A stretch of 64,000 bases of DNA. Origin: Richelia intracellularis HH01 (GTDB lineage: Bacteria; Cyanobacteriota; Cyanobacteriia; Cyanobacteriales; Nostocaceae). Shown here one piece after another: positions 11,901 to 23,058 of this stretch. Where the stretch lies: contig NZ_CAIY01000038.1 of assembly GCF_000350105.1 (NCBI RefSeq), forward strand, positions 45,785-109,784, read 5' to 3'. Position 1 is the first letter of the stretch; every line of letters begins with the position of its first letter. The position numbers were made by a program, and so were the translations under genes. The notes under the pieces were generated by a model, which had not been told where the DNA came from, did no database searches, and worked only from the letters and a program-made list of their open reading frames with translations.

Positions 11901-13523
11901 ATGTTTTGGGCTGATAAAATTGCTGCTGATACAAAAGGTCACGAAATAGTTAATGATTCAAAAACCCCTTCAGGAAGAGTGCATGTGGGTTCATTACGGG
12001 GGGTAGTTATCCATGATGTTATTTACCGTGCCCTAAAACAAGCAGGTAGGCCTGTCAAATTTTTGTATGGAGTTGATGACTATGATGCATTTGATACTAT
12101 TCCAAAGTATTTAGATAGGGAGAAATTTTCTCCCTATCTTGGTTTCCCATTGTGTAATACACCTTCACCGGAAGATCCAAATAGTGATTATGCCAAGTAT
12201 TTCATGGGTGAGTTTCTGGGAGTATTTGAGTATTTAGGGGTCAAACCAGAAGTTTATTACCTTCGTGATTTATATCGTTTGGGTAAACTGAACAAACATA
12301 TTGATACTTTCTTACAAAATGCCCACCTTGTTAGAGAAGTTTATAAAGAGGTAAGTAAAGCCGAGCGTCCTGATAACTGGTATCCATTTCAAATTGTGTG
12401 TGAAAAGTGCGGCAAAATTGCCACCACAATTGTTACAGATTACAATGGTTCAGAAGTTTTTTATACTTGTAGGCCAAATGCCACTAAGTGGGTAGCAGGT
12501 TGTGGCCACTCTGGTTGGGTTTCCCCCTTTGATGGTAATGGTAAATTGCCATGGAAAGTTGAATGGGTTGCCAAGTGGGATTTATTGGGTGTCACCATTG
12601 AAATGGCTGGCAAGGATCACTCCCAAAAGGGTGGGTCCCGGGATGTAGCAAATGCCATCTGCTACAAAGTATTAAAAAAACAACCACCATTACATTCCCC
12701 CTATGAATTCATTCTTGTAAATGGTACAAAAATGAGTTCTTCTAAGGGTTTGGGTTCTAGTGCTGTAGAAATTGCCGAATTGCTCCCCCCAGAATTATTG
12801 CGTTTTCTAGTATTACGTACACAACCGCGAACAGCAATTAACTTTGCCCCTAATTACGAGACTATTACTAGGTTATTAAGAGACTACGACACATTAGTGA
12901 GCAAGTATGTAGATAACTATGACGAATTAAAAGATAATGATTGCAAATTGACTAAGGATTTGATGCCTTTATTTTATGCCCAAGTAGGCGATCAAATTAA
13001 GCCTTATAATTCCTTTAATTTCAGTACTATCATTTCCTTATTACAAATCCCACATTTAGATATTAAAGAGGAAATAGCCAAACGTAGTCCTAAGGTATTA
13101 AATGAGTTTGATTGGCAAATAATCAATCAAAGAGTTGCAACTGCACAAAAATGGCTGCAAGATTATGCAGATGAAGAAGAAAAATTGGTGATTTATCTAC
13201 AGGAAGTTCCAAAGAAAGCTATTAATTTATCTTCAGAACAAATTACTTACTTAGAAAAATTAACGAAAAACCTAGAAACATTGACTAGTTGGGAAAGTGA
13301 AGAGTTACAAATTGCTATTTTTTCCATTTCAAAAGAGCTAGAAATTAATCCTGCTAATGCTTTTCAGTCGATATACCTGTCTTTCTTAGGTAAAGTAAGA
13401 GGACCTAAGGCAGGCACTTTGTTATCTTACCTGGATAAATCTTTTGTTATTTCTCGTATCCATGACGTAATTGCGTTGAACAAATCTAAATCTGATTTGG
13501 CTGAACAAACCACAGAACCTTAA
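11901..13523 (+). CDS. lysK: Lysine--tRNA ligase, class I type
   Basis: This enzyme charges tRNA-Lys with lysine. The 540-residue protein belongs to the class I (archaeal-type) LysRS family, not the usual bacterial class II LysS. Visible signatures are the HIGH-like HVGS at residues 28-31, KMSSSK at 277-282, and a cysteine-rich zinc region around residues 166-200 (CEKCGK, then further cysteines). The Rossmann core shows FLYGVDDYDAFDTIPKY. Start at ATG 11901 fits the family N-terminus MFWADKIA. Class I LysRS is patchy in bacteria, so transfer at some time is likely. Whether a class II copy also exists cannot be seen here. Confidence 0.9.
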   Translation: MFWADKIAADTKGHEIVNDSKTPSGRVHVGSLRGVVIHDVIYRALKQAGRPVKFLYGVDDYDAFDTIPKYLDREKFSPYLGFPLCNTPSPEDPNSDYAKYFMGEFLGVFEYLGVKPEVYYLRDLYRLGKLNKHIDTFLQNAHLVREVYKEVSKAERPDNWYPFQIVCEKCGKIATTIVTDYNGSEVFYTCRPNATKWVAGCGHSGWVSPFDGNGKLPWKVEWVAKWDLLGVTIEMAGKDHSQKGGSRDVANAICYKVLKKQPPLHSPYEFILVNGTKMSSSKGLGSSAVEIAELLPPELLRFLVLRTQPRTAINFAPNYETITRLLRDYDTLVSKYVDNYDELKDNDCKLTKDLMPLFYAQVGDQIKPYNSFNFSTIISLLQIPHLDIKEEIAKRSPKVLNEFDWQIINQRVATAQKWLQDYADEEEKLVIYLQEVPKKAINLSSEQITYLEKLTKNLETLTSWESEELQIAIFSISKELEINPANAFQSIYLSFLGKVRGPKAGTLLSYLDKSFVISRIHDVIALNKSKSDLAEQTTEP

Positions 13524-13584
13524 GGCTGAAATTGACTTTTATAGATATATATAGAGTCTGAAATACCTATTTCTTTCTCTTTAT

Positions 13585-13605
13585 AGGGCTGTTTTTAACA
13601 GCCCT
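13585..13605 (+). terminator. Hairpin after lysK
   Basis: A 9-bp perfect stem (13585-13593 with 13597-13605) with loop TTT, 62 bases after the lysK stop. No T run follows, so it may protect the transcript end rather than terminate alone. Confidence 0.5.
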
Positions 13606-14437
13606 CCCAGTAAAATATATAAACTATAAAGTCGTCAAAGGTTGACAGCATTTCCTTAACTACATTAGTGTTACTAACACCTCCGTAATATCATAAAGTA
13701 CTATTAAGATTACAAAGGTTACAGAGCAGAGTAGTTTTGATCTCTCATATAAGTTCTAAAATGTAAGATTTTTGTATATAGAAGTCCTAATTCATAAAGT
13801 AGAGGGTGAATTTGAAAAGGTTGAAGTCAGATGAGCGGTTACATTCTCAAGGTATTCGTTATTTCTCTAAAATTCGTATGTAGAATTTATTAATTCCACA
13901 TATATTAAACAATTGATGGTAAGTATTTATTGGGAAAGGGGATATTCATGAATTTATAAAGCAGTAGTGAATATTCTGCCTGGCAATGATTATCACTCAA
14001 CTCTATGCTAGAAAGGCAAACATTATTTTTATATCAAATAACATTGAATATTCAGAGGTCAAAATCGCTGTTATTACCCAGTCTATTAGATGTTATTTAT
14101 TACCCAATCTATTAAAAGCACCAAGACTTTTTCTTTGTACAGAAGAATTATTCAATTATTTCCAGCCTATAAATATAAGTGCACTATAATAGCTTAATCT
14201 ATTGGATTAGCATTTCATTATGTCAGACTTTTCTTGAAATCCCAAAATATATAATCAATAATATTTGAGCTTTTTACCTGTACATAATGTAGTATTAGTT
14301 GTTAGTATTTATTAAATTCACAAAAATATAAAGTATTAAAATATATTCCTGATTGAAGAGTTTTATATTGCTTTGATTCATATCTAAACCTTGGTTTTAC
14401 ACCAGTAGTATAATTCTACTTACTCTCTTCTCTGTAA
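13606..14437. other. Spacer between convergent lysK and lnt
   Basis: About 830 bases, AT-rich. An imperfect direct repeat of about 17 bases (TTATTACCCA-TCTATTA) occurs near 14072 and 14098. A 67-codon frame at 13986-14189 has no family resemblance and I do not call it. Confidence 0.4.
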
Positions 14438-16042
14438 CTATTTGACCTTATGCTTATGAAGTATCTCCACTATTAACATGCTCCCACCCAATACTAACAA
14501 TACAGAAGTTAGCCAGTCACCCCAACGCACATATAGAGTTTGGGTTTGTCGCTTATAAATCGTCTCTGCCTTAATTTCATAAGTATTGTGTCCTGATATC
14601 CACAAAGTTCTACCATGAGGATTAACAAACGCTGAATATCCGGTATTTGTAGCTCTCACAGCCCATCTATCATTTTCGATTGCTCGCATGATATCTAAAG
14701 CATGATGTTGAGCTGGCATTGCTGCACTATAATGAGCATCATTAGAAGAGCTGAGAATAAACTGTCCACCTACAGAAGCTTGATAACGAAATCTTTCAGA
14801 AAAGGCAGACTCATAGCAAATAGCAATAATTGCCCTTCCGAAAGGAGTATCAAATACTTGGGTTTCCAGACCATGGACTTGGTTTGCTTTCAAGGGTGAT
14901 AACCTGCTAATTGCAGTACCCAGAATCTCTTTAAAAGGGACATACTCACCGAGAGGTACTAGTTTTACCTTATCATAACGGCTAAAAACTTCCCCCTCCC
15001 TAGTAACAGTAAATACACTATTGGTATACTCACTATCTTGATATGGTGCAAAACCCCCAATCCAAGCAACTACACCTTTATCTTTTACTGCTGCTACTAA
15101 GGGACTAGCCATAATTCGCTCTTCAAAAAAAGGCAAAGCTCCCTCTGGGGTTAATACTACATTTACCCCTTGTTTTACTAAGTTTATATACCCCATAGTG
15201 TAGCCTGTTATGGCTTTATATAAACCTTCTGGATATAGCTTAATGGTATTGGGAATATTACCTTGAATAATCCCTACTTTTAAAGCTGTTTCTGCTGTTT
15301 GATTAAGGGGAACCTTATATAAACTCCAACCTATTATATGAACCATCAAAAAGAGGGTAAGAGGTAATAAATAATACTGGAATTGAACGATGGTTCGTAA
15401 CTTAAGCTCCATTTCTAGTATATAGCTCTCTCTTGCTCTGTTTGCTTTATAGGCTTCAGCAATCAAACCATTAACTGCCACAATTGCTGCTGTCACTGTA
15501 TTAGGACCAGAAATTTGACCTATATGTAGAACTATTAGGTTATTGGGGCTTTGAGTGTAGGAAAGGGAACTCCACCAAAGTGGACCATAACTCCAAATCG
15601 CTTCCAGACCACACCATAGTGCTGTACCCACAAGAACACGAGATAGGCTATTAAGTTTACTTGTTAGCAAAAATAGTCCTATACCCCATGGTAATAGTAA
15701 AATTGCTCCCCAAAATGTAATAAACACCCAGCAAAACAAAGAAATTCCCAAACTAGCTAACCAAGAAACCTTCATCCAAGTCATGGGGTGAATACTTGTA
15801 ATCCAAGATAGGGATGTACCATGGTAACCAATACCCCAGGCAATAGATACTAGGGAAATATGAAAGTATAATTTCCTCTTTGGTTCTTTATCAAAAATCA
15901 TAAGCCAAAGGGGAACCAGAGCAAACCATGCTAAAAACCAAGCACCAACTGGAGCAACTGTCATTCCCATTAAAACACCACTTAGGAAAGCTTTAGACAC
16001 ATTAGATGGTAAAATTTTGTGTGGTATGGTTGACAATTTCAT
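14438..16042 (-). CDS. lnt: Apolipoprotein N-acyltransferase
   Basis: Lnt adds the third acyl chain to lipoproteins in the cytoplasmic membrane. The 534-residue protein has a hydrophobic N-terminal half with several membrane helices, then a carbon-nitrogen hydrolase domain. The catalytic triad is visible: Glu in LTPEGALPFFEERIM, Lys in YDKVKLVPLGEYVPF, and Cys in IAICYES. A further helix closes the C-terminus. Length matches the family. It lies downstream of gyrA on the same strand, but the gyrA terminator separates them. Confidence 0.96.
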   Translation of the reverse strand: MKLSTIPHKILPSNVSKAFLSGVLMGMTVAPVGAWFLAWFALVPLWLMIFDKEPKRKLYFHISLVSIAWGIGYHGTSLSWITSIHPMTWMKVSWLASLGISLFCWVFITFWGAILLLPWGIGLFLLTSKLNSLSRVLVGTALWCGLEAIWSYGPLWWSSLSYTQSPNNLIVLHIGQISGPNTVTAAIVAVNGLIAEAYKANRARESYILEMELKLRTIVQFQYYLLPLTLFLMVHIIGWSLYKVPLNQTAETALKVGIIQGNIPNTIKLYPEGLYKAITGYTMGYINLVKQGVNVVLTPEGALPFFEERIMASPLVAAVKDKGVVAWIGGFAPYQDSEYTNSVFTVTREGEVFSRYDKVKLVPLGEYVPFKEILGTAISRLSPLKANQVHGLETQVFDTPFGRAIIAICYESAFSERFRYQASVGGQFILSSSNDAHYSAAMPAQHHALDIMRAIENDRWAVRATNTGYSAFVNPHGRTLWISGHNTYEIKAETIYKRQTQTLYVRWGDWLTSVLLVLGGSMLIVEILHKHKVK

Positions 16043-16173
16043 TGATCATGGTGGTTGTGAGAAAGGAGAAAAGCTAGAAAAACATAAAAGTTTTTGCCTC
16101 TGGCAGGGATAGCAGTGAAGAGTAGTGAGTATGCTTTTACATCTTATAACCGAGAGTTAACAACCCGATTCTA

Positions 16174-16221
16174 AGAAAAAAAGTTATCTTCCAGAAAACT
16201 CAATTCTCTGGAAGATAACTT
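16174..16221 (-). terminator. gyrA terminator overlapping its stop codon
   Basis: A perfect 15-bp stem (16181-16195 with 16207-16221) with an 11-base loop, followed on the minus strand by seven Ts. The upstream arm encodes the last codons of gyrA and the stop (16200-16202) lies in the loop, so the terminator is embedded in the gene end. Confidence 0.85.
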
Positions 16222-18836
16222 TCGGTCTCAGAATATGATACTTGTGATAATTCAGATTCTCCTTCATCCTCCCTAGTATCTGGAGGAACTATCGCAACTC
16301 CAGTAATAGCATCATCTCCATCCAAACGCTGTACTTTCACTCCTGTTGCAGAACGGGATTGAATTGAAATTGCATTTACTGCTTGTCTGATTATAATGCC
16401 GCGATTGGTTACCATCATAATTTCGTCTTCATCTTTGACGATTTGCAAGGATGCCAGTTTATCTTTTGTTTTGCTGTTCTTGAACTTAGTCACCATTAAA
16501 CCCTGACCGGCTCGGTTTTGCAATCGGAAATGTGGCATAGGAACCCGCTTCCCGTAACCACCATTAGTAATAACCAATACCCAAGGGCCATAATTACTAT
16601 TTCCGGATACTTCTATGGTTTCCCCATTAACAATATCTTCTATTTCCATCTCTCCTTCATGTTCATTTTCCAGGATACTAGGAACATCAGCAATTATCAC
16701 TGCCGGGATAATATCCATACCCACCAATTGATCACCTTTCTTCAACTTCATAGCTCTTACCCCTCTGGTTGCTCTTCCCAAAGGTCTTAATTGCTCATGA
16801 TTACAACGGAAATGAATTGCCATACCATTACGAGAGCCCACAATTATGGAATCTTCTGCTTTTGCTTTTCTCACCCATCGTAGTTGATCCCCTTTTTCTA
16901 GAGAAATAGCAATTAAACCATTGGCACGAATATTACTGAATGCGGACAGGGAAGTTTTTTTAATATTACCTCCTTGGGTAAGCATAACTAGGTATTCATC
17001 ATCAGTGAATTCATTGACCGGAATGATAGAAGTAATTTTTTCTTTCTTAGGAATTGGTAGCATTTGTACAATCGGTGTACCCCGACTAGTACGAGAGCCC
17101 ATAGTAATTTGATAGGCTTTAAGACAGTAAACAACGCCTCGATCACTAAAGAACAGTACGCTATCATGATCACAACAACTCAAGAAATGCTCTACTGTAT
17201 CATCATTTTTTACTTTAGCAGCAGCCTTTCCCCTCGTTGCCCTGCTTTGAGCCTCAAAAGTATTAACGGGCATACGTTTGATATACCCTTGTTCTGTAAG
17301 AAGGATAATTGCTTTGTCATTGGCAATTAAATCAATGTCATCAATATCACCTTCCATATGAGCAATTATTGTACGTCGTGGCGTAGCATGGTTGGCTTTG
17401 ATTTGAGTGACTTCTGTTTCAATAATTTTTAGAATTCTTTCTCTTTTCAAGAGAATATCCTGTAAATCAGTAATCTTTTCTTGTAATGCCTTGTGCTCCT
17501 TGTGAATTTTATCAGATTCTAAAGCGGTCAATCTTCGTAATTGCATTTGCAAAATTGCGTCTGACTGAGGTTCTGATAAGCCGTAGACGTTGATTAACTG
17601 TATCTTTGCGGTAGGTATATCAGCAGAATGGCGAATTAGGGAAATAATTGCATCTAGGTGGGATAAAGCAATCAACAAACCTTGTAATAAATGATCTCTT
17701 TCTTCTGATTTTCGCAGTTCGTACTGGGTTCTTCGAGTAATAACCTCTATTCGGAAATCAAGAAAAACCTGTAAGAATTGTTTTAAATTTAGTACATGTG
17801 GTTCTCCATTTACAAGTGCCAGCATATTGGCACCAAAGTTGGTTTGTAGTGGTGTTTGTTTATATAGGTTATTTAATATTACTTGAGGATAGGCATCTAG
17901 CTTAAGTTCAATTACAATTCGCATTCCATCACGATCACTTTCATCTCGAATATCTGCAATGCCTGTAATTCTTTTATCATTAACTAATTCAGCTATTTTC
18001 TCAACTAGAGCTGCTTTATTGATTTGGTAGGGCAACTCTGTAATAATAATAGCCTCTCTATCTGGTCTGCCCCTTTGCTCAATAGTCTCGATACTTGCAA
18101 CACTCCGAACAGCTATTGAACCCCGTCCCAGCGTATAAGCCTCTTTTATAGCTGAGGTTCCCAGAATCTGGCCCCCGGTGGGAAAATCAGGGCCATGAAT
18201 ATATTCAATTAACTCCTCACTGGTAATTTCAGGTTTGTGAATCATTGCCACAACACCATCAATCAATTCACCCAGATTATGGGGGGGGATATTAGTTGCC
18301 ATTCCTACAGCAATACCAGATGAACCATTCAGCAACAACTGTGGTACCACTGCTGGCATTACTGTTGGTTCTTGTTGAGAGCCATCAAAGTTATTGATGA
18401 AATCTACAGTTTCTGACTCAATATCCTGTAAAAGTGCCATGCTAGCTAGGGATTGTAGGCGACATTCCGTATAACGCATCGCTGCAGGGGGATCGTTGTC
18501 CACAGAACCAAAGTTTCCATGCCCTTGGATCAGGGGTGCTCTCATGGAAAATTCTTGTGCCATACGCACTAATGCATCATATACAGCTGTATCACCATGG
18601 GGGTGATATTTTCCTAGTACTTCCCCTACCACACGGGCGCATTTCCTAAATGGTTTGTCTGCAGTCAACCCCAACTCATACATGGCGTACAGAATACGAC
18701 GATGCACAGGTTTAAGACCATCCCTTGCATCTGGCAACGCCCGACCTACAATTACGCTCATAGCATACTCCAGGTAAGACCTAGAGACTTCATTCCGTAG
18801 ATTCGTTGGGATGATCCTCTCCTGGGAGGTTGTCAT
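16200..18836 (-). CDS. gyrA: DNA gyrase subunit A
   Basis: GyrA cuts and rejoins DNA in the gyrase tetramer that introduces negative supercoils. The 878-residue protein starts [20 protein letters not shown]; an ATG 23 codons upstream is open but does not fit the family. The breakage domain shows [10 protein letters not shown] and [10 protein letters not shown] with catalytic Tyr122; position 83 is Thr where E. coli has Ser. The C-terminal part holds repeated beta-pinwheel blades (for example [32 protein letters not shown]). The canonical QRRGGKG box is degenerate, as I recall in other cyanobacteria. The tail is acidic. The gene is intact. Confidence 0.97.
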   Translation of the reverse strand: MTTSQERIIPTNLRNEVSRSYLEYAMSVIVGRALPDARDGLKPVHRRILYAMYELGLTADKPFRKCARVVGEVLGKYHPHGDTAVYDALVRMAQEFSMRAPLIQGHGNFGSVDNDPPAAMRYTECRLQSLASMALLQDIESETVDFINNFDGSQQEPTVMPAVVPQLLLNGSSGIAVGMATNIPPHNLGELIDGVVAMIHKPEITSEELIEYIHGPDFPTGGQILGTSAIKEAYTLGRGSIAVRSVASIETIEQRGRPDREAIIITELPYQINKAALVEKIAELVNDKRITGIADIRDESDRDGMRIVIELKLDAYPQVILNNLYKQTPLQTNFGANMLALVNGEPHVLNLKQFLQVFLDFRIEVITRRTQYELRKSEERDHLLQGLLIALSHLDAIISLIRHSADIPTAKIQLINVYGLSEPQSDAILQMQLRRLTALESDKIHKEHKALQEKITDLQDILLKRERILKIIETEVTQIKANHATPRRTIIAHMEGDIDDIDLIANDKAIILLTEQGYIKRMPVNTFEAQSRATRGKAAAKVKNDDTVEHFLSCCDHDSVLFFSDRGVVYCLKAYQITMGSRTSRGTPIVQMLPIPKKEKITSIIPVNEFTDDEYLVMLTQGGNIKKTSLSAFSNIRANGLIAISLEKGDQLRWVRKAKAEDSIIVGSRNGMAIHFRCNHEQLRPLGRATRGVRAMKLKKGDQLVGMDIIPAVIIADVPSILENEHEGEMEIEDIVNGETIEVSGNSNYGPWVLVITNGGYGKRVPMPHFRLQNRAGQGLMVTKFKNSKTKDKLASLQIVKDEDEIMMVTNRGIIIRQAVNAISIQSRSATGVKVQRLDGDDAITGVAIVPPDTREDEGESELSQVSYSETESYLPEN

Positions 18837-20641
18837 AACCGTAAAAACTCCAAAATTATAGCTAGCTTTTGCCCTATGATTTACACAATGGCAAATTGTC
18901 TCCAATTTAGTTGGAAGGCTTATTATAAGCCAATTTAAATTCTAACATAATTGTCTCTTCTAGTTGTATAATTTGTGGACTATAACAGTAAGTAAGAGCA
19001 AATCCTATGTTAGTAAGACCCAGAGGACTTTGTATTTGAAATGGGTTTAAACATAAACCTTGTCTTAAATGTATTGAGTACCAAATTAGGGCCTGTCCAG
19101 ATAAAAGACATATTCTATTTGCTTTAATCAACAAGATGGGCAATATTTATTAGGATAATTCAATGGTTTATATCAGTTTTATGGCCTAACAGATATTACC
19201 TTTATAACTGTGGTTATCTGTACTGTATTTTTACAAATCAGATGGTGATAAGTTCATATTGCTTATATTATAAGTAGTGTAATGTGTCAGACTTTTAAAG
19301 TAGGTCTTTGAGAGGCAAAATCATAACAAAATCATAAGTATAGTATTTACAACATATTCACTATCAATAATCAACAAATAACTTTTTATAATAAATTTAT
19401 TAGGGAATAATTTAGGGCTGTAATGTAGGAGTTGCTTAACATCAATTTTAATTGAATCAAATATGGAAAAGTTTTATGAAAGCCTTTAATTAGAATAAAG
19501 ATAATTTATGTAACCATAAAAATATATTTATCATGCTATCAAATTGTACTCTAAAGAATATAGAATGTAGGTCTATTGGAATTAACAATAATGTTATATT
19601 ATATACATAGTTATAAGCTAAATTGTAGTAAATAAACTAAGTATCAAAATAATTAATCATGAAAATATAAGTGTATTATCTATAAACCTATAATTTTGTC
19701 TCTATTAATTTAATACTACATTCGTATATTTGATTAGGTTTTGTATGGAATCATGCTTCCGGTATATTCAGTCTATGTCTGTTACATATCGCATAGAAAC
19801 TTTGCAACTCATTTATTTAACATATATAATTGTGTTTTCTGCAGATATTCCGGCTCTGAAAAGTTTATGTTTTAATAAAAAGTTACAAGGATCACCTAAT
19901 GTTAGCAAATTTAGTTTTAATGATAGTTCAAGTATTTTCTGAAGCTGGCCTAAATATGACTTATAATAATTAAATTATTACATATTAATGTATGCTATTT
20001 TTTTATTCATACCACTTCAATACATTTCCAAACTGCCTTCTTAGTTTATCTAGCTGCTTCTTAATAGATACTTAATAGGTAAATATTTACAATTAATCTA
20101 GGTTCTGCTAAAATCAACAGCTAAGACCAATAATACTTTATTTGTATGATACTCTAAAATATATTAGGTCAAAACTTGTCAATTTTTTGGTTTATTTATC
20201 ATAATAATTGTTTCATTAATACCTATGATAATAAGCAGCTCACCATAAAAATATCTATTATACTTTCGTATCTGGTAATTTTTAGGTAACATGTGGGTTT
20301 GAATAAATCGACTAGATATATTTGCAATATAGATTAAGAAAAATGAAAGGTATTTGTTATAAAAATAATTGATAATAACTAAGTGCCTTATTTTAAATAA
20401 ATTTTACTAATTGATAATCTATTTTGCTTTGTATTGATAGCATAATTCATGAAAATTTTATACAGTTAGATTAGTACTTAATATATTATAAATAGACCGA
20501 AAAATATCCTAGAAAGACAATGATTAATATCAAGAAATACTAAAAATAATAAAGAACTTCACATAATTCAAAGTCGAAAAAACTTTATGTATTTAGTTAC
20601 AATGAATTTAGTTGTAGTCTAGTAAGTTATTGCTTAACATT
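18837..20641. other. 1.8-kb spacer between gyrA and the HEAT lyase gene
   Basis: Very AT-rich with many short A and T runs. Apart from the decayed frame at 19813-19974, I see no gene. A 78-codon frame at 18907-19143 shows no family resemblance. Confidence 0.5.
19813..19974 (-). pseudogene. Possible decayed coding sequence, unrecognised
   Basis: Fifty-three sense codons without an ATG, reading for example LTLGDPCNFLLKHKLFRAG and ISAENTIIYV, then a stop. A short open frame with MSCKVSMRYVTDID continues in the same frame beyond the stop. The composition is more protein-like than surrounding AT-rich sequence. I cannot name a family; a chance frame remains possible. Confidence 0.3.
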
Positions 20642-22057
20642 TTAGGTACTTTGTAAAGGACTATATGCTCTTTCAATCCTTCTTTTTACAGCTATATCAG
20701 ATTCATCTTCAAATGCTGCTTGTAAGGCTAAAATTGCATCATTATTCCCAATTTCTCCAAGAGAAACAGCTGCACTATAACGAAGTGCCCAATCATCTGG
20801 CTGTGATAATGTCCATTTAAGTTTTTCAATCACACGTACAATAACTTCTGGACTGCAAGCTCGACAACCAATTTTACCTAAGGCCCGAGATGCCACTCTG
20901 CGAACTTTACCCTGACAATGATCAGCTGCTACTTCAAAACCAATAACCTTTTCCAATAAAAATAATGTTCTCGGATCACCAATTTCCATAAGAACCTGAG
21001 TAAGTCCAGCTCTCAAATCCAAATCGCCATCATTATCAAGATCGAAGACACGAATTATAGAATCAATAATGCCTGGTGCTAACTTAACTAATCCCTTGAT
21101 TGCTGCTGCTTGAATATTAGGATGTTGGGATTTCAATGCCGAGAATAATTTTGAGGTAGATCTTTCAATTACTTTTTGAGAACTTGTGCTTAGTTGATTT
21201 ACCAATTTCGTAATTTTCTCAACTTCCAAATTTGAATCTAATGTATTTAATCTGGGAATGTTTCCTTCAATTGCATCTAGTAATAGCTGATCAATAATTT
21301 GAAATAATAAATCTTCTTGCTCTTGCCGTTTGACTTCTGTTTCCATTTTATTTTGTAAGACAGATTCCAAAATACGCTTAATAGTTGCTAACTTGATATT
21401 ATTAGGTATCTGTGCATCCATAATTAATGGGGCAAATTCAATTTGACCAAGTGCCGAAATATCAAATGCTGCCGCATAACGTAAAAACCGATTCTCATGA
21501 TGTAGCGTTCGAAAAAGTATTTTTAGGTAATGAGGTTCAAGAGTTAGGGTATAAAAATATTGAGCTGCTGAACATTTTACTCTTTCAGAAGAATGTTGTA
21601 GGAAAGGTCTAATTTTATCTTGGACTTGCCAAACCTTAAATTTTGCTAAAGCCTCTATCAAAGCTTCTAATGGTTTATCTTCAGTATCTGCATTTAGAAA
21701 GTCAATAAGGGCTGGAATTGCTGCACTATTACCAATATCCTTTAATGCTTGAATTACTACTTCTTGTACTTTAAGGTCCAAGCAGTCTAAAGCTTCAATT
21801 AATGCTGGTAATGCCCGGGAATCTTTTAACATCCCCAATGAACGTGCTGCCTGACGACGAAGAGGATAACCTTCCAGAGCTGTCACATCTCGCTCATCTT
21901 TCAAACATTCACATAGTAGATGAATAGATTCATAAATACGATGTTTTCCTAACCACCAAGCTGCATAATAGCGAGTTCCATTATCATCACTCAACTTCAA
22001 AGCGGAAATTGCTGTTTTGGCGTCATTGATAGTTCTGGCAGAATCTGTAATAATCAT
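20642..22057 (-). CDS. HEAT-repeat phycobilin lyase of the CpcE/CpeY (E/F) family, probably CpeY-like
   Basis: E/F-type lyases attach bilin chromophores to cysteines of phycobiliproteins. The 471-residue protein begins at ATG 22057 with an AAGGA site just upstream; a longer frame to 22159 is less likely. Near the N-terminus TRYYAAWWLGKHRIYE and GYPLRRQAARSLGMLKD match the CpcE/CpeY/PecE signature. HEAT-like repeats continue throughout, for example ALPALIEALDC, VRRVASRALGKIG and LRYSAAVSLGEIGN. The length exceeds CpcE (about 270) and is nearer CpeY (about 430, from memory), which serves phycoerythrin. pebA and pebB in this window agree with phycoerythrobilin use. No other cpe gene adjoins it. 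Confidence 0.75.
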   Translation of the reverse strand: MIITDSARTINDAKTAISALKLSDDNGTRYYAAWWLGKHRIYESIHLLCECLKDERDVTALEGYPLRRQAARSLGMLKDSRALPALIEALDCLDLKVQEVVIQALKDIGNSAAIPALIDFLNADTEDKPLEALIEALAKFKVWQVQDKIRPFLQHSSERVKCSAAQYFYTLTLEPHYLKILFRTLHHENRFLRYAAAFDISALGQIEFAPLIMDAQIPNNIKLATIKRILESVLQNKMETEVKRQEQEDLLFQIIDQLLLDAIEGNIPRLNTLDSNLEVEKITKLVNQLSTSSQKVIERSTSKLFSALKSQHPNIQAAAIKGLVKLAPGIIDSIIRVFDLDNDGDLDLRAGLTQVLMEIGDPRTLFLLEKVIGFEVAADHCQGKVRRVASRALGKIGCRACSPEVIVRVIEKLKWTLSQPDDWALRYSAAVSLGEIGNNDAILALQAAFEDESDIAVKRRIERAYSPLQST

Positions 22058-22094
22058 TTTCCTTTTACTTCTGTAAGGTGTTTTCCTAGCTAAC

Positions 22095-22379
22095 TTAACG
22101 ATAGTCAGGATTTTCCTCACTATCATATGGGGAACATTTTGACTGGGAATAATCTGCAAGTGAATTAAAACCTAGTGGATAAAGCACGGGATAAATCCCA
22201 TTGATATTGTCTCTATAGGGGCAGAAATAAACTCTTGCCCAAAGATTTCTAAATTTCCCTTGATTTTCTGGAGAGAAATTAAATCCTTGTTCACTTGTAA
22301 TACTAAGAATTTCTTCTGGCTGAGTATATTTTAACTGTATTTTTAGTAAGTCATTGTGTTTAACATATAGTGAATGAAG
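22095..22379 (-). pseudogene. Nif11-like open frame lacking a start codon
   Basis: Ninety-four codons are open, ending 37 bases before the HEAT lyase start. Residues 14-40 (IQLKYTQPEEILSITSEQ, then GFNFSPEN) resemble the Nif11 domain, found in a nitrogen-fixation-linked family and in peptide natural-product leaders. A non-repetitive tail follows, with CPYRDNINGIYPVLYPLGF. There is no Met at all and a TAA precedes the frame, so the 5' end is lost, frameshifted or uses an unusual start. Random frames this long are rare at this base composition. The spacing suggests it was once cotranscribed with the lyase. Confidence 0.5.
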
Positions 22380-23058
22380 TTAATAAGTTGTTATTTTGAC
22401 GTGGCAAGTTAATTAATTTTTTCTAACATTTAATAGATTTTGGCCAGGCTCTAATTGTAACAAAATTTATTCAGTTCTTATGACTCCTTCGAGGGAATTA
22501 ACATTTGTCCTAAATCTACCTGAAATATTTTGACAACCTTTTGATATTTAATGATAATAGATTCTTAAATTTTAAGATTTGATAGCAATACAAAACAAGC
22601 CTTACTAATACAAACATGGGGTTGCGGAATTTAACTTGAATACTGACTATAAATATTATTCAAAATCTCCATTCAAATTTTACTTGAAAGTACTTAAATT
22701 ATTTTTCTCCTTAGCGAGCTTTATATATTACCATTATAATCAATAAAATTCCTAATTATAATCAAATTGCCTTTATGAGTATGGTGAATAAGATTTTTTC
22801 CAAACTCCAAACAGGGATTATTAGAATTGAACGAATCAATGTGATAGTTTCTGCCTAGTCATCTTTTACAAATGTTGAATAAGTCTAAAACCCTATTTAG
22901 GTTAGGGAAAAAAATATCATAAATGCCATATTTTTTTTACAAAGCGTCTTTAAAGTAATACTTAAGAATTAAAAATAAAGAGTTCATGAAGCAAGGTTAA
23001 AGAAATTAGTTATGACAAAAATGAGCTAATTTTATTTTTTGATTTTCATATATTCAAC
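22380..23058. other. Spacer between mutS2 and the Nif11-like frame
   Basis: About 680 AT-rich bases with no frame or hairpin I can support. Transcripts for the lyase region should begin here. Confidence 0.35.

Noticed and set aside
13986..14189. 67-codon plus-strand frame
   Set aside because: Composition like spacer DNA; length is not exceptional for this AT content.
18907..19143. 78-codon minus-strand frame just upstream of gyrA
   Set aside because: No family match, no ribosome site, and it reads like translated AT-rich spacer.
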